41,866 bases of DNA from an uncultured Pelagibacteraceae bacterium (GCA_902578265.1 CACHCA010000008.1:1-41866), one strand, 5' to 3'. Counted from the stretch's first letter, positions 8,383-17,040 are shown. The notes: generated from the letters alone by a model not told the origin. Numbers and translations: made by a program.

Positions 8383-10242
8383 TTATGAGGCCTTCTTTTT
8401 CTCTTTTTCATCCACAATGTGATAAACTGGAACCTTTTCGAGAGTAAATTTACCGGTTTTAGGATCTCTTCTTGAAACTGTCAAACAATGCCAATTTTCA
8501 TCGTCTAATTTCATATGATCTCCTCTGTAATAATAGCCCGGCCAACGAGTTTCCTCCCTAAATAAAGTATGCTCAGTCACACACTGTGAAGTTAAAGCTC
8601 TATGTTTTAACTCCCAAGCCCTCATTAACTGATGATAATCCTCTGCACCAACATGTTCCAAATCCTCTTGTAACCAAGCTAAAAGTTCTAAAGCTTTTTT
8701 TAGTAAATTTCCGTTGGTCATATAATTTGAGGTAATACCCCCAACGTATTCATCCATAATCTTTTGAAGTCTTTGTAATCCTTGTATTGGAGAAATATAA
8801 CTTGGTGAAACAGTTCCTCCAGTTATCTCGTTTTGAGCGACTGTATAGGTTTCTAAAGGTTTGTAGACAGCTTTTTTAAAATTATCACATTGTTTATCTG
8901 TAACATTTATTCCTTCAGCTTTTTTATCCTCAATATATTTGACTGCTGCTTTTGCTGCTAATCTACCCTCTGTAAAAGAACCTGATGAAAATTTATGCGC
9001 ACTGCCTCCCACTGTATCTCCCGCACCAAAAAGTCCATCAATTGTTAACATTCTGTTATAACCCCAGAAGTATTCAGGAGGAGACAAATCCTCAGGTCCA
9101 CTAACCCATGCTCCTGAACATGTTGCATGCGATCCCATAACATAAGGTTCAGATGTTGTTAATTCAGGATTTGTATACTTTGGATCAATATTTTGTGATG
9201 CCCAAACAACAGCTTGTCCAACTGTCATCCCTAAAAAGTTTTCCCATCCAACTGTTTCTAAATGTGGATCTTGAAAAGCCTCTTTAGTAACCATGTGGAT
9301 TGGTCCGCCACCGGCAGCAACCTCTTGTATAAATGCGTGGTTTCTTAAACAAGTAGGAGTTGGATGATGATCAATATATTCACCAACTAATTCTTTGGTT
9401 TGATCATACCATTTTTTTTCATAATTTTCGCCATTAGCATTCTGTGTATATGTTTTTAAATGTAAAAAATATGCTCCAACAGGTCCATAACCATCTTTAA
9501 ATCTACACAATACAATTCTATTTTCCATTTGAGTCATTTTTGCGCCTGCAGCAATAGGTAGTGCATATGCAGATCCGTTACTCCATGGTGCATACCAAGT
9601 TCTTCCCATGCCTTCTCCAACCGCTCTTGGTTTAAAAATATGTGATGCACCCCCCGCAGCAACAATAACTGCTTTAGCTCTAAATACATGAAAATCTCCT
9701 GTTCTCATATTAAATCCAACAGCACCACCAATTCTATTTTCTTGAGACTCATCCATTAATAAATGAGTAACCATTATTCTATTATAAATTTTATCTGCAG
9801 ATTTTTTTGCTGCCTCAGCAACGATTGGTTTATAGCTCTCACCATGTATCATGATTTGCCATTTACCTTCCCTTAAGTATCTTCCAGTTTTTTCATTTTT
9901 CATCATTGGAAGACCCCACTCATCAAACATGTGAACAGTTGAATCTACATGGCGAGCCATGTCATAACCTAAATCTTCTCTGACCATTCCCATTAAATCA
10001 TTTCTGGCATATCTAACATGGTCCTCAGGTTGATTTTCATCCCATTGCATACCCATGTAACAATTGATTGCATATAAACCTTGTGCGACTGCACCACTTC
10101 GATCAATATTTGCTTTTTCAACACAAACAATTTTTAAATCTCTTCCCCAATGTCTAGCCTCGAATGTTGCTCCAGTGCCAGCCATTCCACCACCAACAAC
10201 TAATACATCACATTCCTCATAATGTGTTTTGTGCTTAGCCAT
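8383..10242 (-). CDS. aprA: Adenylylsulfate (APS) reductase, alpha subunit
   Basis: This FAD subunit of dissimilatory APS reductase has 619 residues, normal length. It interconverts APS and sulfite plus AMP in the cytoplasm; with sulfonate-derived sulfite it would run towards APS. The FAD-binding motif DVLVVGGGMAGTGATFEARH is at residues 12-31, followed by NIDRSGAVAQGLYAIN, GYGPVGAYFLHLKT and a late YVMGSHATCSGAWVSGPED. These match AprA rather than fumarate reductase or succinate dehydrogenase. Its ATG shares one base with the aprB stop, so the two are translationally coupled. No ATP sulfurylase (sat) is visible in this window. Confidence 0.95.
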   Translation of the reverse strand: MAKHKTHYEECDVLVVGGGMAGTGATFEARHWGRDLKIVCVEKANIDRSGAVAQGLYAINCYMGMQWDENQPEDHVRYARNDLMGMVREDLGYDMARHVDSTVHMFDEWGLPMMKNEKTGRYLREGKWQIMIHGESYKPIVAEAAKKSADKIYNRIMVTHLLMDESQENRIGGAVGFNMRTGDFHVFRAKAVIVAAGGASHIFKPRAVGEGMGRTWYAPWSNGSAYALPIAAGAKMTQMENRIVLCRFKDGYGPVGAYFLHLKTYTQNANGENYEKKWYDQTKELVGEYIDHHPTPTCLRNHAFIQEVAAGGGPIHMVTKEAFQDPHLETVGWENFLGMTVGQAVVWASQNIDPKYTNPELTTSEPYVMGSHATCSGAWVSGPEDLSPPEYFWGYNRMLTIDGLFGAGDTVGGSAHKFSSGSFTEGRLAAKAAVKYIEDKKAEGINVTDKQCDNFKKAVYKPLETYTVAQNEITGGTVSPSYISPIQGLQRLQKIMDEYVGGITSNYMTNGNLLKKALELLAWLQEDLEHVGAEDYHQLMRAWELKHRALTSQCVTEHTLFREETRWPGYYYRGDHMKLDDENWHCLTVSRRDPKTGKFTLEKVPVYHIVDEKEKKKAS

Positions 10243-10712
10243 TAATAATAAACACCTTTTTTAAAAGACTCTTTTGGGACTGATGGTAGTTCTTTATTTG
10301 TATTTAAACCCTCTGGCTCACTATATAGTCTTTGTGAATTAATTTCTCCTTGATTAGGGGTATCACCTTCAGCAAGTTTAGGAATAAATTTACCCCAAGG
10401 TTTTGTTGTAATTGGGGATACGAAATTTTTTTCTGTTCCATTTCTAAATTTGATCTTCCAAGAGATGGTTCCTTTTTCTTCTTCTCTTCTAACTCTCACA
10501 CTGTGACCCATAGGAGCAAAATCAGCATACCCTCTTACGTCAATTGCATGATTAGGACATGCTTTAACACATGAGTAACATTCCCAACAAAAATTTGGTT
10601 CAATGTTTTTTGCTCTTCGAATATTTTCATCTATGTGCATGATGTCCGAAGGACATATATCTACACAATGTCCACAACCATCACATCTTGTCATATATAC
10701 AAAAGTTGACAT
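10242..10712 (-). CDS. aprB: APS reductase, beta (iron-sulfur) subunit
   Basis: A 156-residue ferredoxin-like subunit that passes electrons between AprA and the membrane. Two 4Fe-4S motifs are intact near the N-terminus: CDGCGHCVDICPSDI and CWECYSCVKACPNHAIDVRG. The C-terminal part (about residues 85-156) is the AprB tail that wraps the alpha subunit. AAAGGAG lies upstream of the ATG at 10712, one of the better ribosome binding sites in the window. The stop overlaps the aprA start. Gene order aprM-aprB-aprA matches the lineage of AprAB proteins with a membrane anchor found in sulfur oxidisers and marine bacteria. Confidence 0.95.
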   Translation of the reverse strand: MSTFVYMTRCDGCGHCVDICPSDIMHIDENIRRAKNIEPNFCWECYSCVKACPNHAIDVRGYADFAPMGHSVRVRREEEKGTISWKIKFRNGTEKNFVSPITTKPWGKFIPKLAEGDTPNQGEINSQRLYSEPEGLNTNKELPSVPKESFKKGVYY

Positions 10713-10743
10713 AATTTATTTTTCTCCTTTTTCTAATAACATA

Positions 10744-11538
10744 TTAATAGTGTTTTGGCTCTTCTCTTTTTATACCTAAGCCAAATTGCTCAGGGGCATC
10801 TGCTGGTGGAGGAAGATTGTCTCTTGAACCATCAGCTTCAGCTAGATTTTTTTGTATTGCTGCTCCAGGTTTGTAGAACATATGGGCAAATTTAGACCAA
10901 TAAACACCACCAAACAAAATTAAATTAGATGCAACAAATAAAGTTAAAAACAAATATGATAATCCCATTTGCCCGTTAAATTGAGTGTAAGACCATGCTA
11001 ACCCAAAAGTTGAACATGCTAGTAAAGCTAAAACAAATAAATCAGCTTTAATGATTCTATACCAAGGATGAGCTTCTGCTGATACGTCTACTCTTAAAAA
11101 AAACCAAAACCAATACCCGCCTAAGCAAGTTAATATTGCTCCTGCATGCCAAATCATTGACCAAGTTTGAGAAGTTGGTTTATCAGCACCTGTGTAACAA
11201 AAAACTAAAACACCTGATGACACCCAAAATAAAATTGTTCCATACATTCCTAGAACGTGGGCTAATCTTCTTTTACCAAAACCTAATTCAGAGGTAGTAC
11301 CAATATCAACAACTGTTGTTTTAGCAATCACGGAAACTTTTTCTCCAACACCTAATTCTTTTGTCGCTGATAGTTTTGCTTTTTTTGCGTTATTAAAAAA
11401 ATAAGTCAAATTTTTATGATATATCATTTGAATAATAGTTCCAACTGCAATCAACAAAACCATTGCAATAATAAAAGATTGCATAGCAAACGGTGAGATG
11501 GTTTCTGATAAAATTGAAAATGGATTGTTACTTAACAT
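10744..11538 (-). CDS. aprM: APS reductase membrane anchor AprM
   Basis: A 264-residue membrane protein with about five hydrophobic segments. The first lies at residues 15-38 and later ones include LGMYGTILFWVSSGVLVFCY, IWHAGAILTCLGGYWFWFFL and LFVLALLACSTFGLAWSY. The C-terminal tail is soluble and proline-rich (DNLPPPADAPEQFGL). It is the first gene of the apr operon; its ATG at 11538 follows AAAGGCGGAA. AprM is proposed to anchor AprAB and connect it with the quinone pool, replacing the Qmo complex, so electrons from sulfite would enter respiration. Identity rests on operon order and the general topology, as I cannot align it. Confidence 0.87.
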   Translation of the reverse strand: MLSNNPFSILSETISPFAMQSFIIAMVLLIAVGTIIQMIYHKNLTYFFNNAKKAKLSATKELGVGEKVSVIAKTTVVDIGTTSELGFGKRRLAHVLGMYGTILFWVSSGVLVFCYTGADKPTSQTWSMIWHAGAILTCLGGYWFWFFLRVDVSAEAHPWYRIIKADLFVLALLACSTFGLAWSYTQFNGQMGLSYLFLTLFVASNLILFGGVYWSKFAHMFYKPGAAIQKNLAEADGSRDNLPPPADAPEQFGLGIKREEPKHY

Positions 11539-11584
11539 TTCCGCCTTTTGTTAATTTTGAATTAATTTTAAAGTTTTATATATA

Positions 11585-11619
11585 GTTGAATTTATAGTTC
11601 AACCTCAAACTGGGGTCAA
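11585..11619 (-). promoter_or_regulatory. Promoter of aprMBA with overlapping inverted repeat
   Basis: On the minus strand TTGACC (11619-11614) and TATAAA (11596-11591) are separated by exactly 17 bases, a good sigma-70 layout. The GTTGAA/TTCAAC inverted repeat (arms 11585-11590 and 11598-11603, 7-base spacer) spans the -10 box, so a dimeric repressor bound here would block transcription. The start codon of aprM lies about 45 bases downstream. The promoter is well supported by spacing; the operator role of the repeat is inference. Confidence 0.6.
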
Positions 11620-11637
11620 TTTGTCTTTTATAACAGG

Positions 11638-12036
11638 CTAATTATTTCTTTTATAATGTTGCTTGTTTGGAATGACCGATCGTACTCCACCCTGAGGATT
11701 ATCTACATCTCCTTCTCTACGGGGAATCAGGTGAAAATGACAATGTAAAATAGATTGACCAGATACAATTCCTATATTTGTGCCTAGATTAAATCCTTTA
11801 ACTAATGGATCTTTATTGATTATTTCTTTTTTTACAATTTTTAAAAGATCATTACAGGCAACCAATTCATCATTAGATAAATCAAAATAATCTTTTATGT
11901 GTCTTTTAGGTATAATCAAACAATGATGCTCTGAAACTGGATATGAGTCATAACTTGCATATGCCAGTTCATTTTCATGAGCACATCCGCTTTTTTTAAC
12001 ATTACAAAATAAACAAGGATTGTTTGGGTCTCTCAT
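11638..12036 (-). CDS. HIT-family nucleotide hydrolase
   Basis: 132 residues with the histidine-triad motif HCHFHLIP at about residues 103-110. A two-Cys N-terminus (NPCLFCNVKKSGC) is like the zinc-binding variants of the HIT family. LIIPKRHIKDYFDLS is the standard alpha-beta segment before the triad. Such proteins hydrolyse AMP-lysine, AMP-NH2 or Ap4A-type dinucleotides; the substrate cannot be told here. It starts 3 bp after the pabC stop on the same strand and is the last gene of the metC-MFS-pabBAC operon. It ends close to the apr promoter. Confidence 0.85.
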   Translation of the reverse strand: MRDPNNPCLFCNVKKSGCAHENELAYASYDSYPVSEHHCLIIPKRHIKDYFDLSNDELVACNDLLKIVKKEIINKDPLVKGFNLGTNIGIVSGQSILHCHFHLIPRREGDVDNPQGGVRSVIPNKQHYKRNN

Positions 12037-12039
12037 TTG

Positions 12040-12813
12040 CTAAAATCTATAAGAATTACATTTATTTATAACTGCATCATATTGTTTTGATAGAAACTTG
12101 AATTTTTTTAGGTTTTTTCTTTTCCATTTAAGCTCATCTATAGTTTTAACTGAAGTAACACCTTTGCCAGATCCTATTAATAATATTTCATCATAATTTT
12201 TTATTTCTTTAAGCAAAATATCTTTTTTAATTATCTTTCTTATTTTTGTTTTAAAAAATTTATAAGTATTTCCCTCATAATAATCCTTTTTGGGAGTAAA
12301 AAATTTTTGATCTTTAACAAATAGTAAATTTGAGGTTCCAGTTTCTAATAATTTCTTATTAGATACCAATGCAATATCTGATTGGGAGTTATCCATTTTA
12401 GATAAATAAGATAAGATCTTTTTGTATTTTAGATTTTTAAATTCTGGTTTTTCTCTTTTTAATTTTACTAACCTCAAATTAAAATTTAATTTTGGTTTAA
12501 CTCTTTTCCTTAAAGATATTGAAACGGTTTTCTTATTTATAGCAATTCTCAATAGATGATTGTATTTCCTCTTTTTGGATAAATTTTTACTAATTATTTT
12601 TAAAATATCTGACTTTAATGATTTCTTTTTTATTTGATATTTTTTTAATGATAAAATTAAGTTTTTTAAATGATTATCAAAGAATAAAATTTTTGCTGGT
12701 TTACCAAAAATCCACATCGTTGTGAAAATTCCATGATCCCCCCAAAGATCTTGGAATTCTATTGGTTTTAAATCTTTAAGCTGATAAGATTTTTTTAATA
12801 AGTAAGTTACCAT
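12040..12813 (-). CDS. pabC: Aminotransferase class IV, probable 4-amino-4-deoxychorismate lyase
   Basis: 257 residues of the fold-type IV PLP family. Visible features are the opening GDHGIFTTMWIF, the PLP-lysine region NLKYKKILSYLSKM, and LLETGTSNLLFV, which corresponds to the E-x-S/T-N cofactor-phosphate motif. It follows pabB and pabA, so it probably cleaves aminodeoxychorismate to 4-aminobenzoate and pyruvate for folate synthesis. The start overlaps pabA by 38 bp. The protein is extremely Lys-rich and divergent. A D-amino-acid or branched-chain aminotransferase is less likely given the neighbours. Confidence 0.78.
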   Translation of the reverse strand: MVTYLLKKSYQLKDLKPIEFQDLWGDHGIFTTMWIFGKPAKILFFDNHLKNLILSLKKYQIKKKSLKSDILKIISKNLSKKRKYNHLLRIAINKKTVSISLRKRVKPKLNFNLRLVKLKREKPEFKNLKYKKILSYLSKMDNSQSDIALVSNKKLLETGTSNLLFVKDQKFFTPKKDYYEGNTYKFFKTKIRKIIKKDILLKEIKNYDEILLIGSGKGVTSVKTIDELKWKRKNLKKFKFLSKQYDAVINKCNSYRF

Positions 12814-13333
12814 TGACTGTTAAAAAAGATTCTGGGTGAAATTGAAATCCATAAATTTTTTCCTTTTTATTTTCAAATGCCATTGCGACTTTTGAATTTA
12901 AACATCTCATAGTTATCTCAAAATTATTAGATTTGAAAGGTTCTTTTAATTTTAAAGAATGATACCTGCCAACTTTAAATATTTTTCCTTTGTTGAATAA
13001 AGATTTGTTGGTGATTACTTTTATATTTGATTGAAAACCATGATAAATTTTTTTTTGTTCAACAATTTTTGCACCTTCACAAAAAAGAATATGTTGAAAT
13101 CCTAAACAAATCCCAATGATTTTCTTTTTACCTTTATATTTTTTATAAATTTTTGAGGTAATTGGATAATTTTTTGGATTACCAGGCCCAGGTGAAAAAA
13201 TTATTGTTGACGCTTGTTTAATTTTATTTTCGCTAACTTTATCATAGTTATCGCACTCAACTTTATCAAACAAAGCAAATTGATGAACAACATTATGAGT
13301 AAAGGAATCGTTATGGTCAATTACATAAATCAT
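12776..13333 (-). CDS. pabA: Glutamine amidotransferase component of aminodeoxychorismate (or anthranilate) synthase
   Basis: A class I glutamine amidotransferase of 185 residues. It opens MIYVIDHNDSFTHNVVHQF, the PabA/TrpG signature. The catalytic Cys is in GICLGFQHILF and the His/Glu pair in FQFHPESFL, all present. It supplies ammonia to PabB. The start overlaps pabB by 4 bp (ATGA type), and the 3' end overlaps pabC by 38 bp, indicating coupled translation. A shared TrpG role is possible, as SAR11-like genomes are streamlined; I cannot see whether a separate trpG exists. Confidence 0.85.
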   Translation of the reverse strand: MIYVIDHNDSFTHNVVHQFALFDKVECDNYDKVSENKIKQASTIIFSPGPGNPKNYPITSKIYKKYKGKKKIIGICLGFQHILFCEGAKIVEQKKIYHGFQSNIKVITNKSLFNKGKIFKVGRYHSLKLKEPFKSNNFEITMRCLNSKVAMAFENKKEKIYGFQFHPESFLTVNGNLLIKKILSA

Positions 13334-14481
13334 TTAAATAAATCTATTAACGCTTTAGCTTTAAGAAAATTCTCATTAAATTCGTGATTGGCATTACTAT
13401 CGACAACGACACCTGAGGCAACTGAAATTTCGGATATATTCTTAAAATTTAAAATTGATCTTATAATTATATTAAATCTCATATCGCCATTAAATTTTAT
13501 GTAACCAAAACTTCCTGTATAAATATTTCTATTTTCTTTTTCCTGATTATTCAAAAGATTAAGCGTATTTATCTTTGGACAACCAATAACTGAACCGCCT
13601 GGCATCATCGCTTTAATTATTTCAAAATTATTTATATTCTTTTTTAATTTTCCATTAATTAAGCTAACATAATGAAAAAGGTCTTTATATTCCTCAACGA
13701 TTTTTTGTTTAGACAATTTTACTGAACCTATCTTGCAAATTCTTGATAAATCATTTCTTTCCATATCAACAATCATATTATGCTCTTTGGTTTCTTTTAA
13801 ATTTTTTCTAAAATAATTTAATGCTTTTATTTTATTTAATTGCTTAGTTTTTTTTACAGTCCCAGCTATCGGTTTTGTAGATATGTCACTTCCTTTTTTT
13901 ATAATTAAGGTTTCTGGGGAACAGCTAATAATTGAGTAATTATTATCTTTAATCATAAAAGCCTCCGGAGCTAGATTGGTATCGGATAACCTTGAAAAAA
14001 AATCTAACGGATTGATTTTTGACTTTGTTTTATATTTAGTGCAAATTTTAATTTGATATGTCTCGCCACTTTTTATCTTTTTCTTAAATTTATTGAATAT
14101 TTTTGTATAATTTTTTCTATTAATATTAATTTTAAAGTTCCCACATTTAAAATTTTTTAAATGGTAATTTAACTTGTTACTGAGTTTGATCTTTTTTTCT
14201 GGTTTATAAAAAATACCTTTTGGAAAGTTAAAATTTTTTTGTTTAGGGACTTTTACATTTATCAGATTATTTAATAACTCATATCCAAAAAAACCAATGA
14301 AAAGATCTGTGTTGGTTGATTGTTTTTTATTTTTTTTTGTTAAAAAACTTTTAATATTTTTATTATTTAAAATAATTTTTTTTGAAAAATCGGTGTAAAG
14401 ATCAAACCCGTTTTGAGATTTATAAATAATGTAGGGTTTCCCTGATAAATGTATTTTTGTTAATTGATTTGTTTTATTCAA
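13330..14481 (-). CDS. pabB: Aminodeoxychorismate synthase component I (chorismate-binding)
   Basis: 383 residues of the chorismate-utilising family, lacking a long N-terminal domain, so it is shorter than TrpE (about 450-520). Key motifs are SGETYQIKICTKY, APEAFMI, SCSPETLI, KPIAGTVKK, MIVDMERNDLSRICKIGSV, MPGGSVIGCPKI and TGSFGYI. The PGGS-x-x-G-C-P-K segment is PabB-like. However, the PIAGT motif carries Ala where classical E. coli-type PabB has the catalytic Lys of PIKGT, a position where TrpE has Ala. The adjacent pabA and pabC favour PabB; see findings. It starts 1 bp after the MFS stop. Confidence 0.82.
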   Translation of the reverse strand: MNKTNQLTKIHLSGKPYIIYKSQNGFDLYTDFSKKIILNNKNIKSFLTKKNKKQSTNTDLFIGFFGYELLNNLINVKVPKQKNFNFPKGIFYKPEKKIKLSNKLNYHLKNFKCGNFKININRKNYTKIFNKFKKKIKSGETYQIKICTKYKTKSKINPLDFFSRLSDTNLAPEAFMIKDNNYSIISCSPETLIIKKGSDISTKPIAGTVKKTKQLNKIKALNYFRKNLKETKEHNMIVDMERNDLSRICKIGSVKLSKQKIVEEYKDLFHYVSLINGKLKKNINNFEIIKAMMPGGSVIGCPKINTLNLLNNQEKENRNIYTGSFGYIKFNGDMRFNIIIRSILNFKNISEISVASGVVVDSNANHEFNENFLKAKALIDLFK

Positions 14482-14482
14482 T

Positions 14483-15703
14483 TTATTCTGTTTTTAATCT
14501 TAAAACTGGTTCTTCTTTTATTGGTAGATGAATTATTGCTGCAAAAACAGATAAAGCAATTGCTAAATACCACGCATAGTCATATGACCCATAAGTATCG
14601 TGAAATAAACCTCCAAGATATGCACCAAAAAACGAACCAATTTGATGACTTAAAAAAACTATTCCATATAACAAGCCCAAATATTTTGTTCCAAAAAGAT
14701 GAGCAACTATTCCGCTAGTAGCCGGTACTGTCGATAACCAGAGGAACCCAAAACTTGCTCCAAATATAAATGCTGCAATATTACTAGCTGGAGTGAATAT
14801 AAAGAATATTATTGAAACTCCTCGCAAAAAGTAGATTGCACTTAAGATTATTTTTTTACTCATTTTTGCAGAGAGATAGCCACTTAATAAAGAGCCAAAA
14901 ATATTGAATAACCCAATTAGAGATAATATAGCTGCAGCAGTCCAATCCTCAAGACCTCTATCAATTACATACTTAGGAACATGAGTTCCAACTAAAGTAA
15001 TATGAAATCCACAAACAAAAAAACCAGATACAAGTAAAATATAACTTTTTGTTTTGAATGCTTCATTGAGTGCTTCTGAAAATGATTGGTCTGATGTTTT
15101 TTCCACATTTTCAGTTGCAGATGGAGATCTTACGAAGTAAGCAGCTACTAAACCAGCAATTAAAAGCATTCCGAAAACGAATAAAGTATAATTCCATCCA
15201 AATTCATTTAAAGAGTAACTTGTGAAAATTGGTGACAAAAAGTAACCAAACGAACCAACAGCAGTCACAAAACTCATTGCAATAGTTCTTGTAGATAAAG
15301 GAAAGTGTTTTCCAACAATAGACATTGGAATACTAATGGCTGTCCCACCTAATCCTATTCCAATTAACAACCCCATGTGTATTTGAAAAAATATTCCTGT
15401 ATTAGGTCCTGTATATAAAAAAAATATTCCAGCGGCGTAAAAAATAAATGCTGAAATAATTGCTATATGACCACCATACTTATCTGCAATAGCACCAAAA
15501 ATAGGTCCAGTTAATCCCCACATTAACATCTGCATTCCTATCGCAAAACCAAATGCTGTATTGCTTATTTTGAGACTTTCATTGAAATCTATGAAAAACA
15601 AACCAAAGGTTTGTCGTACACCAAGAGAAATTAAAACAACAAAACAAGCAGCAAATAATGTGATTAATGCTGTTCTGGATTGAAAAAATTTTTCTGTGCT
15701 CAT
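14483..15703 (-). CDS. MFS transporter
   Basis: 406 residues with 12 hydrophobic segments in two six-helix halves joined by a cytoplasmic loop near residues 195-220. Segment 1-2 holds LGVRQTFGLFFIDFNE and the second loop GAIADKYGG, a form of the MFS G-x-x-x-D-R/K-x-G motif. The RQTFG signature occurs in monocarboxylate/OFA-like transporters, so an organic-acid substrate is possible but unproven. Its start overlaps the stop of the upstream Cys/Met PLP enzyme by 4 bp, and it leads directly into pabB, so it is in the same operon. Confidence 0.85.
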   Translation of the reverse strand: MSTEKFFQSRTALITLFAACFVVLISLGVRQTFGLFFIDFNESLKISNTAFGFAIGMQMLMWGLTGPIFGAIADKYGGHIAIISAFIFYAAGIFFLYTGPNTGIFFQIHMGLLIGIGLGGTAISIPMSIVGKHFPLSTRTIAMSFVTAVGSFGYFLSPIFTSYSLNEFGWNYTLFVFGMLLIAGLVAAYFVRSPSATENVEKTSDQSFSEALNEAFKTKSYILLVSGFFVCGFHITLVGTHVPKYVIDRGLEDWTAAAILSLIGLFNIFGSLLSGYLSAKMSKKIILSAIYFLRGVSIIFFIFTPASNIAAFIFGASFGFLWLSTVPATSGIVAHLFGTKYLGLLYGIVFLSHQIGSFFGAYLGGLFHDTYGSYDYAWYLAIALSVFAAIIHLPIKEEPVLRLKTE

Positions 15704-16875
15704 TTCAAATATCTTAATGCTTGTTTAATATCAGCAATTAAATCATTTGGATCCTCAAGTCCTATATGAAATCTGACTAAATGTTCATCCTTTGCTAAAT
15801 TCATGAATTTTCTATTTCCTGTTTCCCTAAATTCTTGATGTAAAACTAAACTCTCAAAACCTCCCCAACTGTAACCATATCCGAATAATTTAAGTGAATT
15901 TACAAATTTTCTGACAGAATTGATATTATTTGATTTTATTTTAAGCCCCATTAATCCTGAGGCACCAGAGTAATACTTTTTCCACATTCTAAAATTTAAG
16001 GAATTTTTCTTAAATGGATAGAGAAGTTTAATCTTATTATTTTTTGACAAGAAAGCTGCAATCTTTTTTGCATTTTCTCTATGCCTATCTAATCTAACAT
16101 CCAAAGTTCTTAAACCTCTAGTTATTAAATATGCATCATCAGGTCCCAATCTTAATCCTGTTATTTTTTCAGCTGCTTTCACTTTTTGGAAAACTTTTTT
16201 ATTAACTGCTAGGCTTCCGCCCATAACGTCAGAATGACCAGAGTAATATTTAGTAGCAGATACGATAGACATATCAAAACCAAGTTTTATTGGTTTAAGA
16301 TAGTAAGGTGTACCCCAGGTATTATCTATTGCTGTTAAAATTTTGTATTTTTTGGCAATTGAAACAATTTTTCCAAGATCTTGAAAATCAAAAGTATTGC
16401 TACCTGGATTTTCAACGAAAATCAATTTTGTTTTTTTTGTTATACTTCTCTCTAAAGTTTTTAAATCATGTGGATTATAAAAAATTGTTTTAATATTAAA
16501 TTCTTTTAAAAAATCTTGAGTTAAAACTCTTGTAGGACTGTAAACTGGGTCCGCAGCAATTATTTCATCACCTGGTCTAACAACACTAAATATAGCTAAA
16601 AATACTGATCCAAAACCTGTAGGAGTGGTAAATACATGATAACTATCTTCAAGCTTAGTTAAAATTTTTTGTAAAATATAGGTTGTTGAAGTTCCTTGTC
16701 TTCCATAATCGTAATGACCGCCAACTGGATTTTTTTGAGCCTTTTTTTGAGTCTTTCTTATATGCTTCATTGATTTAAATATTATCGTTGAAGCTCTAAC
16801 GACTGGTGGATTTACTGACTGATTATGAAAATCTTTTGCAGTATGTTTCAAAAATGTCTTAAATGATTTTACCAT
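15700..16875 (-). CDS. metC: Cys/Met-metabolism PLP enzyme, probable cystathionine beta-lyase
   Basis: A 391-residue fold-type I PLP enzyme of the trans-sulfuration family. Seen are PPVVRASTIIF, HYDYGRQGTSTTY, the PLP aromatic-ring region TPTGFGSVFLAI, AIDNTWGTPYY, and the PLP lysine in SATKYYSGHSDVMGG. These fit MetC-type cystathionine beta-lyase, which makes homocysteine, pyruvate and ammonia; a gamma-lyase or O-acylhomoserine lyase is the alternative. I chose the ATG at 16875 (MVKSFKTFLKHTAKDF) over a GTG at 16917, since the extra 14 residues are hydrophobic and not family-like. It is the first gene of the operon leading through the MFS transporter to pabBAC. Confidence 0.82.
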   Translation of the reverse strand: MVKSFKTFLKHTAKDFHNQSVNPPVVRASTIIFKSMKHIRKTQKKAQKNPVGGHYDYGRQGTSTTYILQKILTKLEDSYHVFTTPTGFGSVFLAIFSVVRPGDEIIAADPVYSPTRVLTQDFLKEFNIKTIFYNPHDLKTLERSITKKTKLIFVENPGSNTFDFQDLGKIVSIAKKYKILTAIDNTWGTPYYLKPIKLGFDMSIVSATKYYSGHSDVMGGSLAVNKKVFQKVKAAEKITGLRLGPDDAYLITRGLRTLDVRLDRHRENAKKIAAFLSKNNKIKLLYPFKKNSLNFRMWKKYYSGASGLMGLKIKSNNINSVRKFVNSLKLFGYGYSWGGFESLVLHQEFRETGNRKFMNLAKDEHLVRFHIGLEDPNDLIADIKQALRYLK

Positions 16876-16950
16876 AAAAAAATTGATAACTTTAAAGGAC
16901 AATGCTATATCCCTCACATAATTTCAATTAAATTATAACAGAAGGGAATA

Positions 16951-17034
16951 ATGGGATATCCAAAAAAACATAGAGGCCGAAGAAAAATGGGCTCAAAAAA
17001 AAGAAGAGCTAGAAAAAAAAATAAAAAGAAATAG
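16951..17034 (+). CDS. 27-aa extremely basic microprotein
   Basis: An ATG at 16951, preceded by GAAGGGAATA (a good ribosome site about 6 bases away), opens 27 codons ending in TAG at 17032-17034. The product starts MGYPKKHRGRRKMGSKK and ends in RRARKKNKKK; about 17 of 27 residues are Lys or Arg. Composition and the KMGSKKRRARKK core resemble short ribosomal add-on proteins such as bacterial bS22/mS38-like (AURKAIP1/COX24 domain) and bTHX, which is inference. It is divergent from the metC-like gene and lies 6 bp before the next plus-strand gene. A chance ORF is unlikely given the strong site. Confidence 0.68.
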   Translation: MGYPKKHRGRRKMGSKKRRARKKNKKK

Positions 17035-17040
17035 TCTTTA

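Noticed and set aside
14464..14718. Plus-strand frame across the pabB/MFS junction
   Set aside because: Antisense to two real genes with intact family motifs.
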